A stretch of 64,000 nucleotides of DNA from Legionella fallonii LLAP-10. Its GTDB lineage: Bacteria; Pseudomonadota; Gammaproteobacteria; Legionellales; Legionellaceae. The notes below the pieces were generated by a model, which was given only the letters and a program-made list of their open reading frames with translations, ran no database searches and was not told where the DNA came from. Location of the stretch: assembly GCF_000953135.1 (NCBI RefSeq), contig NZ_LN614827.1, positions 835,001 to 899,000 of the forward strand, read 5' to 3'. Of this stretch, positions 8,492 to 19,200 are shown piece after piece (the stretch's first letter is position 1; the number at the start of each line of letters is the position of its first letter). Both the position numbers and the translations under genes were made by a program.

Positions 8492-8612
8492 ATATTATAA
8501 GCCTGAGTTGTAACTGTTTACTTTATGGCGTTAACTTAAGTAGGTTAGGCTCTCAGGCTCAACATGTGCTTTTGCTTAACTCAACACCTTTTGTTGGGCC
8601 AGGAGCCCGTTA

Positions 8613-8630
8613 AGAACAAAATATTGTTCT
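8613..8630. other. Small hairpin between ychJ and the Kef-type gene
   Basis: AGAACAA (8613-8619) and TTGTTCT (8624-8630) form a perfect 7-bp stem with a 4-nt loop, about 105 bases beyond the end of ychJ. It could contribute to termination of ychJ (minus strand), but no clear T-tract follows. Confidence 0.3.
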
Positions 8631-8735
8631 AAGCCCCTCTCTTCTTAACCATGACACCCATGAGCCAAGACCCGACCTACGTTTAGTAATCTGTTATTAA
8701 AATACCATTGATCTTGAGTTGATACCATTAATTGT

Positions 8736-9218
8736 TCAATCTCTACCATGACAGTTTTTAAATTTTTTGCCGCTACCACAGGGACAGGGATTGTTACGTG
8801 ATGTTTTTTGTTTGTTATTTTTAACAGCGGCATCTTGATGTTGTCCTGCTACGTAATACCAAACGCCATTTTCTTTATGAAACTCACTAAGCTCATGAAT
8901 TTTTCTAAATTGACTTCCTTCTTTAAAGCGAGCTGAAAATTCAACAAACCCTTTATCAGACGTTTCATCATAAGCTTGGATTACTTTTAAACCCACCAAG
9001 GTTACACATTGAGCCCATGCTTTTACTTCTGCTTCGTCAAATCCAGTTAAGGCTTTTCCTTTCATGGTATTTTTAATGTAATCTGTTTTGGCTAAACTAT
9101 AAGCCGTATACCTGGAGCGCATTAATTGCTCAGGGGTTTGTGGTATTTGCTTTTGTTCTATGAACAGTCCGCAACATTGTTCGTAAGATTTTTCAGAACC
9201 ACAAGGGCAATGTGACAT
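8736..9218 (-). CDS. ychJ: YchJ-family protein with two SEC-C motifs
   Basis: The 160-residue protein carries the SEC-C zinc-binding motif at both ends: CPCGSEKSYEQCCG (residues 4-17) and NPCPCGSGKKFKNCHG (about 142-157). The core is an NTF2-like YchJ domain with PEQLMRSRYTAYSLAKTDY and the VEFSARFKEG strand pair. The molecular function of YchJ is not established; the SEC-C motif is known from the zinc tail of SecA. The length and layout are normal for the family. It appears monocistronic. Confidence 0.88.
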   Translation of the reverse strand: MSHCPCGSEKSYEQCCGLFIEQKQIPQTPEQLMRSRYTAYSLAKTDYIKNTMKGKALTGFDEAEVKAWAQCVTLVGLKVIQAYDETSDKGFVEFSARFKEGSQFRKIHELSEFHKENGVWYYVAGQHQDAAVKNNKQKTSRNNPCPCGSGKKFKNCHGRD

Positions 9219-9473
9219 TGAATGACCTTAATGATTAATAATTAAGACTTATAGCTTATTGTATAGAATATCGTACTCATAGTGAATTATTAGTAATGAC
9301 ATATGAACGCAGATCATTGTCTTTCTCATTATTGGAAGTGTTTCTATATTACCCATAGTATCCCATTGTCATGCAGGGCGTGGCGAAGGGGTTCAAGGTA
9401 TGGCACAATGCCGGTTCAGGGGCTCCTTCACTAAAAACTTAAGACTACGCGGAAGCTAATAGAAGCGGGGTGT

Positions 9474-9608
9474 CACTGCCATTAAGTTAAGGGATTATTT
9501 AATGCCGAATTACTGCCGCCTCGACTGCAGTATCTGTAACTGGAGTCACATCATGGCTCTCTCAGTCCAAGCTGCGTGGATTCGAAATATCTTAACTTAA
9601 TGGCAGTG
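9474..9608. mobile_element. 135-bp MITE-like element with perfect 18-bp terminal inverted repeats
   Basis: The left end CACTGCCATTAAGTTAAG (9474-9491) and the right end CTTAACTTAATGGCAGTG (9591-9608) are exact inverse complements. The 99 bases between them have no coding frame. Two derivatives of the same ends occur in this window, at 58921-58951 (one end only) and 61769-61822 (both ends, centre deleted). It lies in the 457-base gap between ychJ and the GST-like gene, which otherwise shows only the GST promoter region. No target-site duplication could be made out with certainty. Confidence 0.6.
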
Positions 9609-9675
9609 GAACAGAGCGTAAGGACATGATGAGTTTTATTTCTGGGCTAGGTATAGAACGTAAGGATATTCTAGG

Positions 9676-10422
9676 ATGATTACTTTATTTCAGTTTTACC
9701 GAGTTTGGGGACTGCCTAATGTGAGTCCTTTCTGTATGAAAGTTGAAACATATCTACGTATGGCTAAACTGCCTTATGAAAGCAAATTTGTGAATAACCC
9801 ACAAAAGAGTCCAAAGAGAAAGCTACCGCATATTAGAATAGATGGTAAGTTTTATCCTGATAGTGAATTGATTATAAGCGAATTAAAATCCCGTTACGGT
9901 GATGAACTAGATAGAGAGTTAACTGAAGAACAAAAAGCACTAGGAACATTGATTGATATTGCATTTTGTGAAAGTTTGTATTGGATAATTGTTTACTTGC
10001 GTTGGCAGTATGATGCTGGTTGGGAGCATATTAAAGAAAGCATGTTTGAAAAAGTACCAGCCCTCGCCAAATTGTTTATACCCAACATGATTAGAAAATA
10101 CATGTTAAAACAATTAGATCATCAAGGAACAGGAAGGCATAGTTTGCAAGAAGTAGTGCTGATAGGAATGAAAAACTTAGATGCACTAGTAACCATATTA
10201 GGTGAAAAAAAATACTTCTTGGGAGATAAGCCAACCACTGTAGATGCCACTGCTTTTTCATTTTTAACCAATATCATTTGCACACCTCTTGATGACTCGT
10301 TCAAAGATCATGTCCTAAAACAGAATAATATAGTCGCCTATTGTAATAGAATGTGGGATGAGTTCTATGCGGATTTTGCTAAACCAAAGGGATTAGAACT
10401 TTCTCCAAACTCACTGCAGTAG
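9676..10422 (+). CDS. Glutathione S-transferase-like protein (metaxin/FAXC type)
   Basis: The 248-residue protein has an N-terminal thioredoxin-like GST fold: LPNVSPFCMKVETYLRMAKL, then KLPHIRIDGKFYPDSELIISEL (residues about 49-70). The latter contains the cis-Pro strand and the Ser that binds the gamma-glutamyl group. A helical C-terminal domain follows, with the N-capping motif FLGDKPTTVDATAFSFL. This layout is that of the 'failed axon connections'/metaxin-like GST group found in many proteobacteria. The substrate is unknown. It is followed by the kdoO gene on the same strand after about 110 bases. Confidence 0.8.
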   Translation: MITLFQFYRVWGLPNVSPFCMKVETYLRMAKLPYESKFVNNPQKSPKRKLPHIRIDGKFYPDSELIISELKSRYGDELDRELTEEQKALGTLIDIAFCESLYWIIVYLRWQYDAGWEHIKESMFEKVPALAKLFIPNMIRKYMLKQLDHQGTGRHSLQEVVLIGMKNLDALVTILGEKKYFLGDKPTTVDATAFSFLTNIICTPLDDSFKDHVLKQNNIVAYCNRMWDEFYADFAKPKGLELSPNSLQ

Positions 10423-10530
10423 AGTTTTATTGTTAGCGTGTTCTGCTTAGTCCATAACATCCTAGAATCTGTAGTATAGAGTACTACTAATTTGTTACAC
10501 TAAGTTGACTATTGGAAGCAAGGTAAAAAA

Positions 10531-11400
10531 ATGAACTCTTATCTGTTGACACAAAATATGGAGCAAATCAATCACCGGGAAAACATGGAGCAATTAGAGG
10601 ATGGCAAAATATTGTTTTTTCCAGAGCATTATTTTTCTGATGTAGAGCAATCCTTAATGTCCGAAGCTATCTTACATGGTACTCATAAAAATGTGAGTTA
10701 TGATTATAAGCGTAATCAATTAGGAGCTTATAAAAAAGATATTCCCGGGTTAGAGAATAAACTGGAGCATTTAATGCGTGGTTACGCAGAATTTGCTTAT
10801 CAACTGATTCAGACTGCTTTACCAGCTTATATTTCTCATTTGCAGTGGGGGCGAACCAGTTTTAGGCCCGCACAAATTAGCGGAAGAATAACGTCTAAAC
10901 GAAAAGATGATACTCGTTTACATGTCGATTCATTTTCAGCGAGTCCGGTGAATGGTTTAAGAATTTTGCGAGTTTTTTGCAATGTTAATCCACAGCAAGA
11001 GCCTCGGGTGTGGAATCTTGGAGAGCCCTTTGCTACCGTGCTTGATCGTTTTGCTCCACAAATTCGTTCATACAGCAAACTGACCGCGCGAATTTTAAAG
11101 TTAGTCAAAACAACCAAAACCTTACGTTCTCCTTATGATCATTACATGCTTCATTTACATGATACGATGAAACGTGATGATCACTATCAGACTCAAGTAG
11201 ATAAAACGCGTATTGATTTTCCTGCACAAAGTTCTTGGATAGTCTTCACGGATCATGTGTCACATGCGGCGCTAAGTGGTCAATATTTATTAGAGCAAAC
11301 CTTTTACCTCCCTGTAGAGAAAATGGGTAATCCTGAGCTTTCTCCTTTTTATGAATGGATGAAGTTCAGACCTGAACTTCATCAGATGGTGTCACGCTGA
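10531..11400 (+). CDS. kdoO: Kdo 3-hydroxylase (Fe(II)/2-oxoglutarate-type), lipid A inner core
   Basis: The protein matches the Kdo hydroxylase family, which converts Kdo to Ko in the inner core of lipopolysaccharide (KdoO of Burkholderia and Yersinia). It is 289 residues long. Visible metal ligands are H131 and D133 in LHVDSFSASPVNGLRILRVF, plus a distal His (H242 or H245) in TDHVSHAALSGQYLLEQTF. The segment WGRTSFRPAQI precedes the HxD. The gene is monocistronic with its own upstream spacer. The call predicts Ko in this strain's core oligosaccharide. Confidence 0.82.
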   Translation: MNSYLLTQNMEQINHRENMEQLEDGKILFFPEHYFSDVEQSLMSEAILHGTHKNVSYDYKRNQLGAYKKDIPGLENKLEHLMRGYAEFAYQLIQTALPAYISHLQWGRTSFRPAQISGRITSKRKDDTRLHVDSFSASPVNGLRILRVFCNVNPQQEPRVWNLGEPFATVLDRFAPQIRSYSKLTARILKLVKTTKTLRSPYDHYMLHLHDTMKRDDHYQTQVDKTRIDFPAQSSWIVFTDHVSHAALSGQYLLEQTFYLPVEKMGNPELSPFYEWMKFRPELHQMVSR

Positions 11401-11437
11401 GAGTTCCCTTAATGGTGTCAACACGTGCCTGGTTGCA

Positions 11438-11538
11438 GCATAACTGCGACTTTTGCCTGATGGCTGCGTTATAAGTGTTTCTCCGGTGCTCATACTCCGC
11501 TCCGCGAAACACTTATGCCTTAACCTTCGCGGTTATGC
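11438..11538. repeat. Nested palindromic intergenic element
   Basis: The outer arms GCATAACTGCG (11438-11448) and CGCGGTTATGC (11528-11538) are inverted with one mismatch. Inside them, ATAAGTGTTT (11471-11480) and AAACACTTAT (11507-11516) are a perfect inverted pair. The 331-base gap 11401-11731 otherwise holds only the upstream region of the efflux operon. Confidence 0.45.
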
Positions 11539-11731
11539 CAGAGGCCTAATGGCGCCTAAAAATCATGCTATTTGAGTCCAATCTGGATAATTCTGAATAA
11601 AACCCCTGCATTAGCAAAGGAAAGGGGATAATTAGGGAACATTTTTTTTGCTACCCGACCCAAAATTCGCTATGATGAAATGCTCTTAATTCTTAACATA
11701 ATTCTTAACAAGTAAGGGATAATGGTATCCG

Positions 11732-12976
11732 ATGGAAGGAAAACAAATCGAGGATAATGACCATAACGAATCGATGATTCCCAAAAGTAAATGGGAGTGG
11801 TTACCTCCAGCATGGAATTGGGGAATAATCATAGTCATTATCTTGTTGATAGTTTTGATTTGGTATTTTCTGGTTAGAGATAAGCATAAAGAAAATGTAG
11901 TGAAACCAATTCCAGTTGTTTCCGCTTCTTCCTCAAGTCGAGATGTCCCTATCTATCTTTCCGGTCTTGGGAGTGTTACCCCTCAATATTCAGTAACCGT
12001 AAGAACGCAAATCAATGGCATCTTGATGAAGGTTCTATATAAAGAAGGTCAAATGGTTAAGGCTGGTGATTTGTTAGCCCTTATCGATACCAGGCCTTAT
12101 GAAGCTTTGTTGACTCAATATGAAGGGGATTTAAAGCGCGATACTGCATTACTTGCTAATGCTCGCATCGATCTACAACGTTATCAAAAGTTATGGAAAC
12201 AAGATTCTATTTCGCAACAAGTGCTTGCAACTCAAGTCTCTTTAGTAGAGCAATATGAAGGAGCTGTTAAAGTTGATAAAGGATTGATTCAAGGAACTAA
12301 AATCAATTTAATCTATTGTCACATTACTTCGCCCGTAGATGGACGTATTGGTTTACGTTTGGTTGATCCGGGCAATGTGGTGCAAACTAGCGACACTAAT
12401 GGCATTGCTATAGTCAATACGCTTAATCCCATAACAGTTATTTTTACTTTACCAGAAGACAATGTACCGCAAATAATTCCGTATGCTTATGCTGATAAAA
12501 CCATGGTGGTAAATGCATATGACCGGCAGCAAAATCAATTACTTGCGACAGGAAAACTATTAACGATTGATAATCAGATCAACCAAACTACAGGCACAGT
12601 AAAATTACGCGCCATATTTGACAATAAAGACAATAAGTTATTTGCTAACCAGTTTGTCAACGTGAAGATATTAACCCAGACTTTACGTAATGCCACCATC
12701 GTGCCTACTGCGGCGATTCAACATTCTACAACAATAGGAGATTTTGTATTCATTTTAAATAAGAACAATACGGTCACTACTAAACCCGTTGTTACTGGAC
12801 CTGTTAGCGGTGATGATACCGTTATTAATAAGGGAATAGGGCCAGGACAGCTAGTCATAGTAGAAGGGGCTGATAAATTAAGAGATGGTTCTGAAGTGGT
12901 AGCGGGGCATTCTTCTAAATTATTCTCTAATGTTAAGAAGAGAATAATTGCTAACCCAAAACACAGCATAGTATGA
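11732..12976 (+). CDS. mdtA: RND efflux periplasmic adaptor (MdtA-like membrane fusion protein)
   Basis: This adaptor joins the inner-membrane RND pumps to the outer-membrane channel. It is 414 residues long. The N-terminus is cytosolic and polar (about 30 residues), followed by one uncleaved membrane anchor (about 26-50). Then come the lipoyl half-motifs (VRTQINGILMKVLYKEGQMVKAGDLL and later YCHITSPVDGRIGLRLVDPGNVV), an alpha-hairpin between them, and the beta-barrel and membrane-proximal domains. It is the first gene of a four-gene operon: its TGA overlaps the next ATG by four bases (ATGA). The order A-B-C-outer membrane protein and the sequence of the two pumps support the MdtABC type. Confidence 0.88.
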   Translation: MEGKQIEDNDHNESMIPKSKWEWLPPAWNWGIIIVIILLIVLIWYFLVRDKHKENVVKPIPVVSASSSSRDVPIYLSGLGSVTPQYSVTVRTQINGILMKVLYKEGQMVKAGDLLALIDTRPYEALLTQYEGDLKRDTALLANARIDLQRYQKLWKQDSISQQVLATQVSLVEQYEGAVKVDKGLIQGTKINLIYCHITSPVDGRIGLRLVDPGNVVQTSDTNGIAIVNTLNPITVIFTLPEDNVPQIIPYAYADKTMVVNAYDRQQNQLLATGKLLTIDNQINQTTGTVKLRAIFDNKDNKLFANQFVNVKILTQTLRNATIVPTAAIQHSTTIGDFVFILNKNNTVTTKPVVTGPVSGDDTVINKGIGPGQLVIVEGADKLRDGSEVVAGHSSKLFSNVKKRIIANPKHSIV

Positions 12977-15900
12977 GTATTTCTGGTCCATTTATAACCC
13001 GAGCGATAGCAACATCACTTTTAATGTTTGCTATTTTACTAACAGGGGTTCTTTCTTATAAATTATTACCAGTGTCTTCGTTACCCGATGTAGATTATCC
13101 TACCATTCAAGTCTCTACTTTTTATCCCGGCGGTAGTCCAGAAGTGATGTCCTCTTCAGTCACTGCACCTCTTGAGCGTCAATTTGGCCAAATGCCTGGT
13201 TTGGAGCAAATGAGCTCCAATAGTTCTACTGGCGCCTCAATTATTACTATGCAATTTAATCTAGCGATTAGCTTAGATGTAGCAGAACAAGAGGTGCAGC
13301 AATCTATTAATGCAGCGAGTAGTTATTTGCCTGTAGGATTACCTAATCCACCTGTTTATAGCAAAGTTAATCCATCAGATACACCAATTATCACCCTGGC
13401 ATTAACGTCGGATAGTTTGTCATTACCCCAAATCGAAGATTATGCTGAAACACGGCTGGTGCCTAAATTATCACAACTATCGGGTGTTGGTTTAGTCAGT
13501 ATCGGGGGTGGTCAGCGTCCTGCAGTACGTATTCAAGCTAATCCAGATGCTTTGTCTGCCTATGGGTTGACCATGGAAAATGTACGAAATCTTGTTAGTG
13601 CATCAAATGTGAATGCTGCAAAAGGTAATTTTGACGGACCTAGATTATCGTACACCATTAACACCAATGATCAGCTATTAACCGCAGCGGAATATAGGCC
13701 ATTAATTGTTGCCTATAATGATAACGGCCCCGTTCGCCTCTCTGATGTTGCCAAGGTAATTGATGGGGCTGAAAATACGAAGCAGGCCGCTTGGATGAAC
13801 ATGGAGCCTGCTGTAATTGTTAATGTGCAACGTCAGCCCGGTGCCAATGTGATAGAGGTTGCTGATAGAGTAAAGGATTTATTGGAGCGCCTCCGCCCGG
13901 CATTGCCCCATAATCTCAAGGCTGAGGTCTTAACCGATAGAACGGTTAGTATTCGCTCCTCAGTTAATGATGTTCAATTTGAACTACTGCTCTCTGTTGC
14001 TCTTGTGGTCATGGTTATCTTTCTGTTTTTACGTAACTTATCTGCCACCATCATTCCTAGTATTTCAGTGCCTTTGGCATTGGTAGGTTCCTTGGGTATT
14101 ATGTATTTATTGGGTTTTAGTCTGAACAATTTAACGTTGATGGGGTTAACCATAGCGGCAGGTTTCGTTGTGGACGACGCCATTGTGATGATAGAAAATA
14201 TTATGCGTTACTTGGAGCGAGGAGAAACTCCGTTAGAAGCAGCTCATAATGGCGCAAAACAAATTGGCTTTACCATTCTGTCCTTATCCATTTCGTTGAT
14301 TGGAGTATTAATCCCTTTATTATTTATGGGGGATGTGGTGGGTAGAATGTTTCGAGAATTTGCTTTAACTTTGACCATTGCCATTCTCATTTCAGCCTTT
14401 GTTTCTTTAACACTTACGCCCATGCTGTGTTCGCGGTTATTACATCATCGTGGAGAGCATGAAAAAGGTAGTAAGCTCGAAAAGACATTAGAACAAGGCC
14501 TGAATTATTTTATTGAGAAATATAAAGTGTCTTTGGGGTGGGTTTTGTCTCATCAGCCCTTGATACTATGCATTTTTTTATTAACTCTGCTGATTAATGC
14601 AATTTTGCTGTTTGCAATACCCAAAGGATTTTTTCCTATTCAAGACACAGGGGTTATTCAAGGTATATCCGAAGCGTCACAAACTATTTCATTTCCAGCA
14701 ATGGCTGACCGACAGAAAGCCTTAGCTAAAGTGGTACTTGAAGATCCAGCCGTTGAAAATCTATCTTCATTTATAGGCATTGATGGAACTAACAGTACTT
14801 TAAATAGCGGTCGAATATTGATCACTTTGAAACCTTTAGAGGAACGTCCAGGTGTTATGGAGGTAATTAATCGCATACAATCTAATCTGCAAAAGGTAAT
14901 TGGCGCGACTCTCTATATGCAGCCGGTACAGGACTTAACCATCGATACTATGGTGAGCCGTACTCAATTTCAATACAGTATCAGTGCTCCTGATGCAGCT
15001 GAAGTGAATAAATGGTCTGCATTGATGTTGGATAAAATGCGTCATCTTCCTATGCTGAGTGATGTGAATACCAATCAACAAAATGAAGGTTTAGTTTCTT
15101 ATATTAAAGTCGATCGCGATACTGCATCACGCTTGGGTATTACCATGCAGATGATAGATGATACTTTGTATGATTCTTTTGGGCAAAGGCAAATATCCAT
15201 TATGTTTACGCAAAGCAATCAATATCGTGTGGTACTGGAAGTGTTCCCTTGGTTGCAGCGTGCGTCCACGGCGTTTAAAAATCTATATATTAATTCAACT
15301 GTAACCCATTCAACTCAACCTAGCTCTACTAATCTGACGGCAATAGCACCTAATACTAGTGCTCTTAGTCCTGTTTCCCCTGCTAGCGTTAGTGCTAACT
15401 CTAGTAACACAGTCACAACTAGTGGCTCAGTACCGTTTAGTACTTTTTCCTCTTTAACTCATACTGTTGGCCCTCTTCAGGTCACTCGTTTGGATCAATT
15501 TCCTGCAGCGACTTTGTCATTCAATTTGGCTCCTCATTATTCTTTAGGGGATGCAGTGAGTGCAATCAACGAAGTGAAAAAAGAACTGAATATACCTGAA
15601 AGTGTCCATGCGGACTTTTTAGGAACAGCCAAAAGCTTTCAGGATGCATTAAGAAACGAAGGTTGGTTAGTTTTAGCTGCAATTGTTGTTGTTTACATCG
15701 TATTGGGAGTACTTTATGAGAGTTACATTCATCCCATTACTATTTTATCTACATTACCGTCCGCCTTTATGGGGGCCTTACTCGCTTTATTTCTTACTCG
15801 TAATGATCTGAGTGTGATCGCTTTGATTGCCATTATTTTGTTAATCGGATTGGTAATGAAGAATGCAATCATGATGATCGATTTTGCTTTAGAACAAGAA

Positions 15901-16191
15901 CGTAAATATTTGAAAGAGCCACAAGATGCTATTTATGAAGCGGCTCTCTTGCGTTTTCGGCCAATTTTAATGACTACGATGGCGTCTATGTTAGGAGCAA
16001 TTCCTTTGGCTTTTAGTTATGGAATCGGTGGTGAGTTACGTAGGCCGCTGGGAATAGCTATTATCGGGGGATTAATGGTTAGTCAGCTCATTACCCTATA
16101 TACCACTCCCGTTATCTATTTAGCTTTTGATAGAATGGGGCGCAGGATAATGAGTATAGGTCAGTCGAAATTACCGTTGGAAAGCACATGA
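12973..16191 (+). CDS. mdtB: RND multidrug efflux pump subunit, MdtB-like
   Basis: This 1072-residue inner-membrane pump has the standard RND layout: TM1, porter domain, TM2-6 with the proton-relay Asp pair in GFVVDDAIVM (near residues 396-405), TM7, second porter domain, and TM8-12. In MdtBC it would assemble as a heterotrimer with the next gene's product. The oddity is a Ser/Thr/Pro-rich stretch of about 40 residues with no hydrophobic pattern (encoded about 15301-15420). It falls where MdtB and MdtC have a short turn before the VPLSAFA-type strand, and it makes the protein longer than the family's usual 1040 or so. The start overlaps the end of mdtA. Confidence 0.9.
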   Translation: MSISGPFITRAIATSLLMFAILLTGVLSYKLLPVSSLPDVDYPTIQVSTFYPGGSPEVMSSSVTAPLERQFGQMPGLEQMSSNSSTGASIITMQFNLAISLDVAEQEVQQSINAASSYLPVGLPNPPVYSKVNPSDTPIITLALTSDSLSLPQIEDYAETRLVPKLSQLSGVGLVSIGGGQRPAVRIQANPDALSAYGLTMENVRNLVSASNVNAAKGNFDGPRLSYTINTNDQLLTAAEYRPLIVAYNDNGPVRLSDVAKVIDGAENTKQAAWMNMEPAVIVNVQRQPGANVIEVADRVKDLLERLRPALPHNLKAEVLTDRTVSIRSSVNDVQFELLLSVALVVMVIFLFLRNLSATIIPSISVPLALVGSLGIMYLLGFSLNNLTLMGLTIAAGFVVDDAIVMIENIMRYLERGETPLEAAHNGAKQIGFTILSLSISLIGVLIPLLFMGDVVGRMFREFALTLTIAILISAFVSLTLTPMLCSRLLHHRGEHEKGSKLEKTLEQGLNYFIEKYKVSLGWVLSHQPLILCIFLLTLLINAILLFAIPKGFFPIQDTGVIQGISEASQTISFPAMADRQKALAKVVLEDPAVENLSSFIGIDGTNSTLNSGRILITLKPLEERPGVMEVINRIQSNLQKVIGATLYMQPVQDLTIDTMVSRTQFQYSISAPDAAEVNKWSALMLDKMRHLPMLSDVNTNQQNEGLVSYIKVDRDTASRLGITMQMIDDTLYDSFGQRQISIMFTQSNQYRVVLEVFPWLQRASTAFKNLYINSTVTHSTQPSSTNLTAIAPNTSALSPVSPASVSANSSNTVTTSGSVPFSTFSSLTHTVGPLQVTRLDQFPAATLSFNLAPHYSLGDAVSAINEVKKELNIPESVHADFLGTAKSFQDALRNEGWLVLAAIVVVYIVLGVLYESYIHPITILSTLPSAFMGALLALFLTRNDLSVIALIAIILLIGLVMKNAIMMIDFALEQERKYLKEPQDAIYEAALLRFRPILMTTMASMLGAIPLAFSYGIGGELRRPLGIAIIGGLMVSQLITLYTTPVIYLAFDRMGRRIMSIGQSKLPLEST

Positions 16192-16252
16192 TAAACTTTG
16201 TCGATACTTCTGCTCTGTATTGCATGTGTTCTCTTTGGCCAGAGGCAATAAC

Positions 16253-19200
16253 GTGAATTTATCGCTACTGTTTATCCAACGACCTATTGCGACCACCTTA
16301 TTGGCCATAGGATTGGCACTTGCCGGCATACTTGCTTTTAACCTGTTGCCAGTTGCTCCTTTACCACAAATTGATTTTCCTACTATTACAGTACAGGCGC
16401 AATTACCTGGTGCAAGCCCCATTGTTATGGCGACCTCAGTTGCTACTCCTCTTGAACGTCAGATAGGCCGGATTGCTGGTATTAGTCAGATCACGTCTTC
16501 TAGCATGCTTGGGCAAATGACTATAGTGGTGCAATTTGATTTGTCTCGAGACATAGATGGTGCTGCTCGTGACGTGCAGGCAGCCATTAACGCTTCCTTG
16601 AGCCAGTTACCTTCTAATTTAGTGAATAACCCGACCTACCGTAAAGTAAATCCTGCTGATGCGCCTATTATGATTCTGGCGCTTACTTCAGATAAGTATA
16701 CTACCGGGGAGATGTATGATGTGGCGTCTACTATTTTACAACAGAAGATTTTGCGTATTGAGGGAATTGGGCAAGTGAACGTAGGGGGCAGCTCATTACC
16801 TGCTGTGCGAGTAGAGCTTAACCCCACAGCGCTTAATCAATATAATATTGGTTTGGAGCAAGTGGCTACTATAATTGCCCAAGCCAATACCAATCAAGCA
16901 AAAGGACAAATAACCAGTCCAGATGGAACGACTTCTACTATTTATACTAATGATCAAATGTTTAAAGCAGCAGAATATGCGCCATTGATTATTAAATATC
17001 AGGATAATAGCCCAGTCCGTATTTCTGATGTTGGGGAGGTTGTTGATTCTGTTGCTGACTTGCGCAATGCAGGGTTTGCAAATGGTAAACCTTCGGTATT
17101 ACTCGTGCTATACAAGCAACCAGGGGCTAACGTTATTAAAACGGTGGATCATGTAAAGCAGATACTACCTCAACTCAAGGCTTCTATTCCTAGTGCTATA
17201 GAAGTAACTACGTTATTAGATCGTACTTCTACTATTCGTACCTCATTACATGATGTTGAGTTAACCTTATTGATTTCCATGTTGTTGGTTATTTTTGTGA
17301 CCTATCTTTTTTTAGGTAGTTTCCGCACGATGATTATTTCCGGTGTCGCTGTCCCATTATCGTTACTGGGTAGTTTTTGCGTGATGCAGTTGATGGGGTA
17401 CAGCCTGGATAATTTATCGCTAATGGCATTAACTATTTCTACTGGTTTTGTTGTTGATGATGCGGTGGTGGTGTTAGAGAATGTATCTCGTCATTTAGCT
17501 ATGGGTAAGAAACCTGTTCAAGCCGCATTGGACGGAGCGAAAGAAATAGGGTTCACCGTGGTCTCAATGAGTATTTCTTTGATCGCCGTTTTTATTCCAA
17601 TTTTGCTGATGCAGGGTATTGTTGGACGTTTATTTCATGAGTTTGTTGTCGTCCTTTCAGTGGCTATTTTGGTTTCATTAATTGTTTCCTTGTCTCTAAC
17701 ACCGATGATGTGTTCTAGAGTCTTACGCGAGGAAGGTGATGAAAAAACTCATATGTTTATGCGTTTTGTAGAGTCGATGCGCCAGCGTTACGCACACAGT
17801 TTACAATGGGCCTTGTTACATCCTTCTGCCATGTTATTACTTACCTTGGGTACTGTGGTGTTGACTGGATATTTATTTGTTGTAACACCTAAAGGTTTTT
17901 TTCCTCAACAAGATACCGAGCGACTTGTTGGTTCATTACAAGCAGATCAGAATATTTCATTTCAGAATTTGAAAAAGAAGATGGTACAAATCGTTGAGTT
18001 GATAAAAGAAGATCCGGCAACGTTGAATGTTGCCGCTTTTATGGGTAGTGGAGGGCCAGGAGGAAATACTTCTAATACCGGGTCCATTTTTATTATGCTA
18101 AAACCTCTACGGGAGCGTGGGGTATCAACAAGCGTGGTACTGAATCGATTACGCAGTAAACTGACGGCGGTGCAAGGGGCGGTCTTGTACATGCAAGTAC
18201 CACAAGACTTGACTATAGGTGGACGGCAAAATAGCGCCCAGTTTCAATATACTCTTTCAGACAGTAACTTGCAGGAGCTAAACTATTGGGCACCTCGGGT
18301 TATGGAGGAGTTATCTAAAATAAGAGGGATAGCTGATCTCAATAGCGATCAACTCAGCCATGGTTTACAAGTTTATGTTAACGTGGACCATGATACAGCC
18401 TCTCGTTTTGGCATCACTCCTGAACAGATAGATAACGTGTTATATAGTGCTTTTGGGCAAAGTCAGGTGTCTACTTTATATATGCCTATGAATCAATACC
18501 ATGTCGTTATGGAGGTGGCACCTAAGTATTGGCAATATCCTGAAACTTTAAATGATATCTATGTGAAATCTTCTTCTGGAAATGAGGTACCTCTTTCAGC
18601 ATTCTCTAGTTTTGCACCCTCTTCAACTTTATTATCGGTGAATCACCAAAGTCAGGCGCCTGCTGCAACTTTATCATTTAATTTAATGCCTGGGGTTGCA
18701 TTGGGGGACATTGTGCAAAAGGTCAGTGCAATGGTAAACGATATGAAATTACCACCGACTATTACTGGCTCATTTCAGGGAACTGCTCAAGCATTCCAAC
18801 AATCTTTAGCTAATGAGCCTTATCTGATTGCGGCAGCATTATTGGCTGTCTATATAGTTTTAGGCATGCTTTATGAAAGTTTAATTCATCCTATTACTAT
18901 TTTATCTACTTTACCCTCCGCTGGTTTGGGGGCATTACTTGCCTTATTAATTTGTCGCACGGATCTTAGTATTATTGCTCTAATTGGAATTATTTTACTT
19001 ATAGGAATAGTAAAGAAGAACGCGATTATGATGATTGACTTTGCTTTGCATGTAGAACGAAATGAAAATAAGTCCTCTCGTGATGCTATTTATGAAGCGG
19101 CTTTATTACGTTTTCGTCCCATATTAATGACAACTATGGCTGCTCTATTAGGTGCTTTGCCGTTGGTCATTGGTTTTGGTTTAGGGTCTGAATTAAGACG

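Noticed and set aside
8645..8833. 62-aa frame overlapping the 3' end of ychJ
   Set aside because: It overlaps the SEC-C coding end of ychJ in another frame and has no independent signal.
16220..16252. ATG 16220 as the start of mdtC
   Set aside because: The extra 11 residues do not align with MdtC; GTG 16253 has a ribosome-binding site and the family N-terminus.
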